From NCBI GenBank assembly GCA_900544445.1, contig UQVK01000100.1, positions 1-13,923 on the forward strand: DNA of 13,923 bases, given 5' to 3'. The stretch comes from an uncultured Lachnospiraceae bacterium. GTDB lineage: Bacteria; Bacillota; Clostridia; Lachnospirales; Lachnospiraceae. Shown one piece after another: positions 13,357 to 13,923 of this stretch. Made by a program: the position numbers and the translations under genes. Numbering within the stretch: the first letter of the stretch is position 1; each line of letters begins with the position of its first letter. The notes below the pieces were generated by a model. It was not told the origin of the DNA. It made no database searches and saw only the letters and a list, made by a program, of their open reading frames with translations.

Positions 13357-13923
13357 TCAATAGTTTACACGTACTTTCAGATAATGGGCAGTCATGGATG
13401 GGTATCCCAGTCTGTCCACTATTATCGTCCTGGTAAGCGCAGAGTTCAACATCTCCGCTGCCCTCCATGTTCCTTTTCGGCAATTTGCCAATTCGTGTAC
13501 TTTCCATTCCGGCAGGTGAAGTGCACGTAGCATTTTATATCTCGTTCGCACTCTCTTCCATTGCTTCCAGTACACTGCACGGATTCTATGGCGTAACCAT
13601 TTGTCCGTGTCCTCCATCAGGCTTTTCATGTCTGCATACCGGTAGTAGTTTATCCACCCTGTCGTATATTTCCTGAGTTTCTCTTCTCTTTCCGGGTTGC
13701 TCCACTTTTTTCCCCTTACTGTCAATTCTCTGAAATGGTTCCTCATCTTCCTGATTGACTTGGGGTGTACCCGCATACGGCATTTCCCTTTGTTTCGGTA
13801 AAATCCATATCCGAGGTATTTCACTTTGCTGACGTGACTCACTGTCGTTTTCTCGAGATTGACTTTCAGGTATAGCTTCTTCGTAATATACGGTATGATA
13901 TGTTTCAGCGTTCTTTCTGCGCT
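13357..13923 (-). CDS. ltrA: Group II intron reverse transcriptase/maturase, C-terminal part
   Basis: The last 188 residues of an intron-encoded protein that copies and helps splice its host intron; the frame is open to the window edge, so the N-terminal reverse transcriptase domain and YADD site lie outside. Visible are the end of the RT thumb segment (KKLYLKVNLEKTTV then KVKYLGYGFY) and the maturase domain X (about 75-150: RKYTTGWINYYRYADMK, RHRIRAVYWKQWK). It ends shortly after RLGYPSMTAHYLKV with no HNH endonuclease domain. The stop overlaps the first bases before domain V, as is usual. No frameshift is seen in the visible part. Confidence 0.92.
   Translation of the reverse strand, partial: SAERTLKHIIPYITKKLYLKVNLEKTTVSHVSKVKYLGYGFYRNKGKCRMRVHPKSIRKMRNHFRELTVRGKKWSNPEREEKLRKYTTGWINYYRYADMKSLMEDTDKWLRHRIRAVYWKQWKRVRTRYKMLRALHLPEWKVHELANCRKGTWRAAEMLNSALTRTIIVDRLGYPSMTAHYLKVRVNY

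Larger units (their letters stand above)
13291..13923 (-). mobile_element. Group II intron, 3' part (continues past window)
   Basis: The minus-strand intron contains the C-terminal maturase gene followed by domains V and VI. The 3' end is placed at about 13291, after CTATCCGAT, because the domain VI stem ends there with the bulged A (about 13297) 7 nt from the end. The 5' exon and the intron start are beyond the right edge. The 3' exon is antisense tnpW terminal DNA. Confidence 0.8.

Overview
The window looks like a chromosome segment of a gut-type Clostridia bacterium, probably Lachnospiraceae. Supporting signs are strong AGGAGG ribosome-binding sites, Gram-positive style promoters and terminators, GH38 and GH51 glycosidases typical of glycan-degrading Firmicutes, a TnpW-family transposon protein, and a fairly GC-rich core beside AT-richer accessory DNA. 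The taxon is an inference; no marker gene is present.

Left part (1-4465): two identical tRNA-Leu(CAG) genes point away from each other at 7-90 (minus) and 4334-4417 (plus). They form a perfect inverted repeat of at least 97 bp. Between them lie a tRNA-Leu(AAG), a small coiled-coil protein gene flanked by a diverged inverted repeat, and a GH38 alpha-mannosidase on the minus strand.

Middle part (4496-10961): an AraC-type regulator on the plus strand converges on a minus-strand run that reads NUDIX hydrolase, GH51 arabinofuranosidase, membrane-anchored alpha/beta hydrolase, DNA polymerase IV (dinB). Gaps are 46, 66 and 16 bp, so they may form one operon. The promoter in front of the NUDIX gene has a near-consensus Gram-positive LexA (SOS) box exactly filling the spacer between its -35 and -10. 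This gives a plausible SOS route to NUDIX and possibly dinB.

Intergenic region 10864-11447: beyond that promoter lies the most unusual feature of the window. Ten copies of a TACGGW/WCCGTA site alternate in orientation from 11018 to 11264 with an average period of 52.5 bp, which equals five helical turns. The DNA between the sites is mostly not conserved. I do not recognise this array as any named element.

Right part (11398-13923) is accessory DNA. It holds an XRE helix-turn-helix/HipA-like kinase single-chain fusion with a strong internal ribosome-binding site at the kinase start, a C-terminal remnant of an ABC transporter ATPase, an intact tnpW, and the 3' part of a group II intron (maturase C-terminus, domains V and VI) inserted just past the tnpW stop. 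The intron and its reverse transcriptase run off the right edge.
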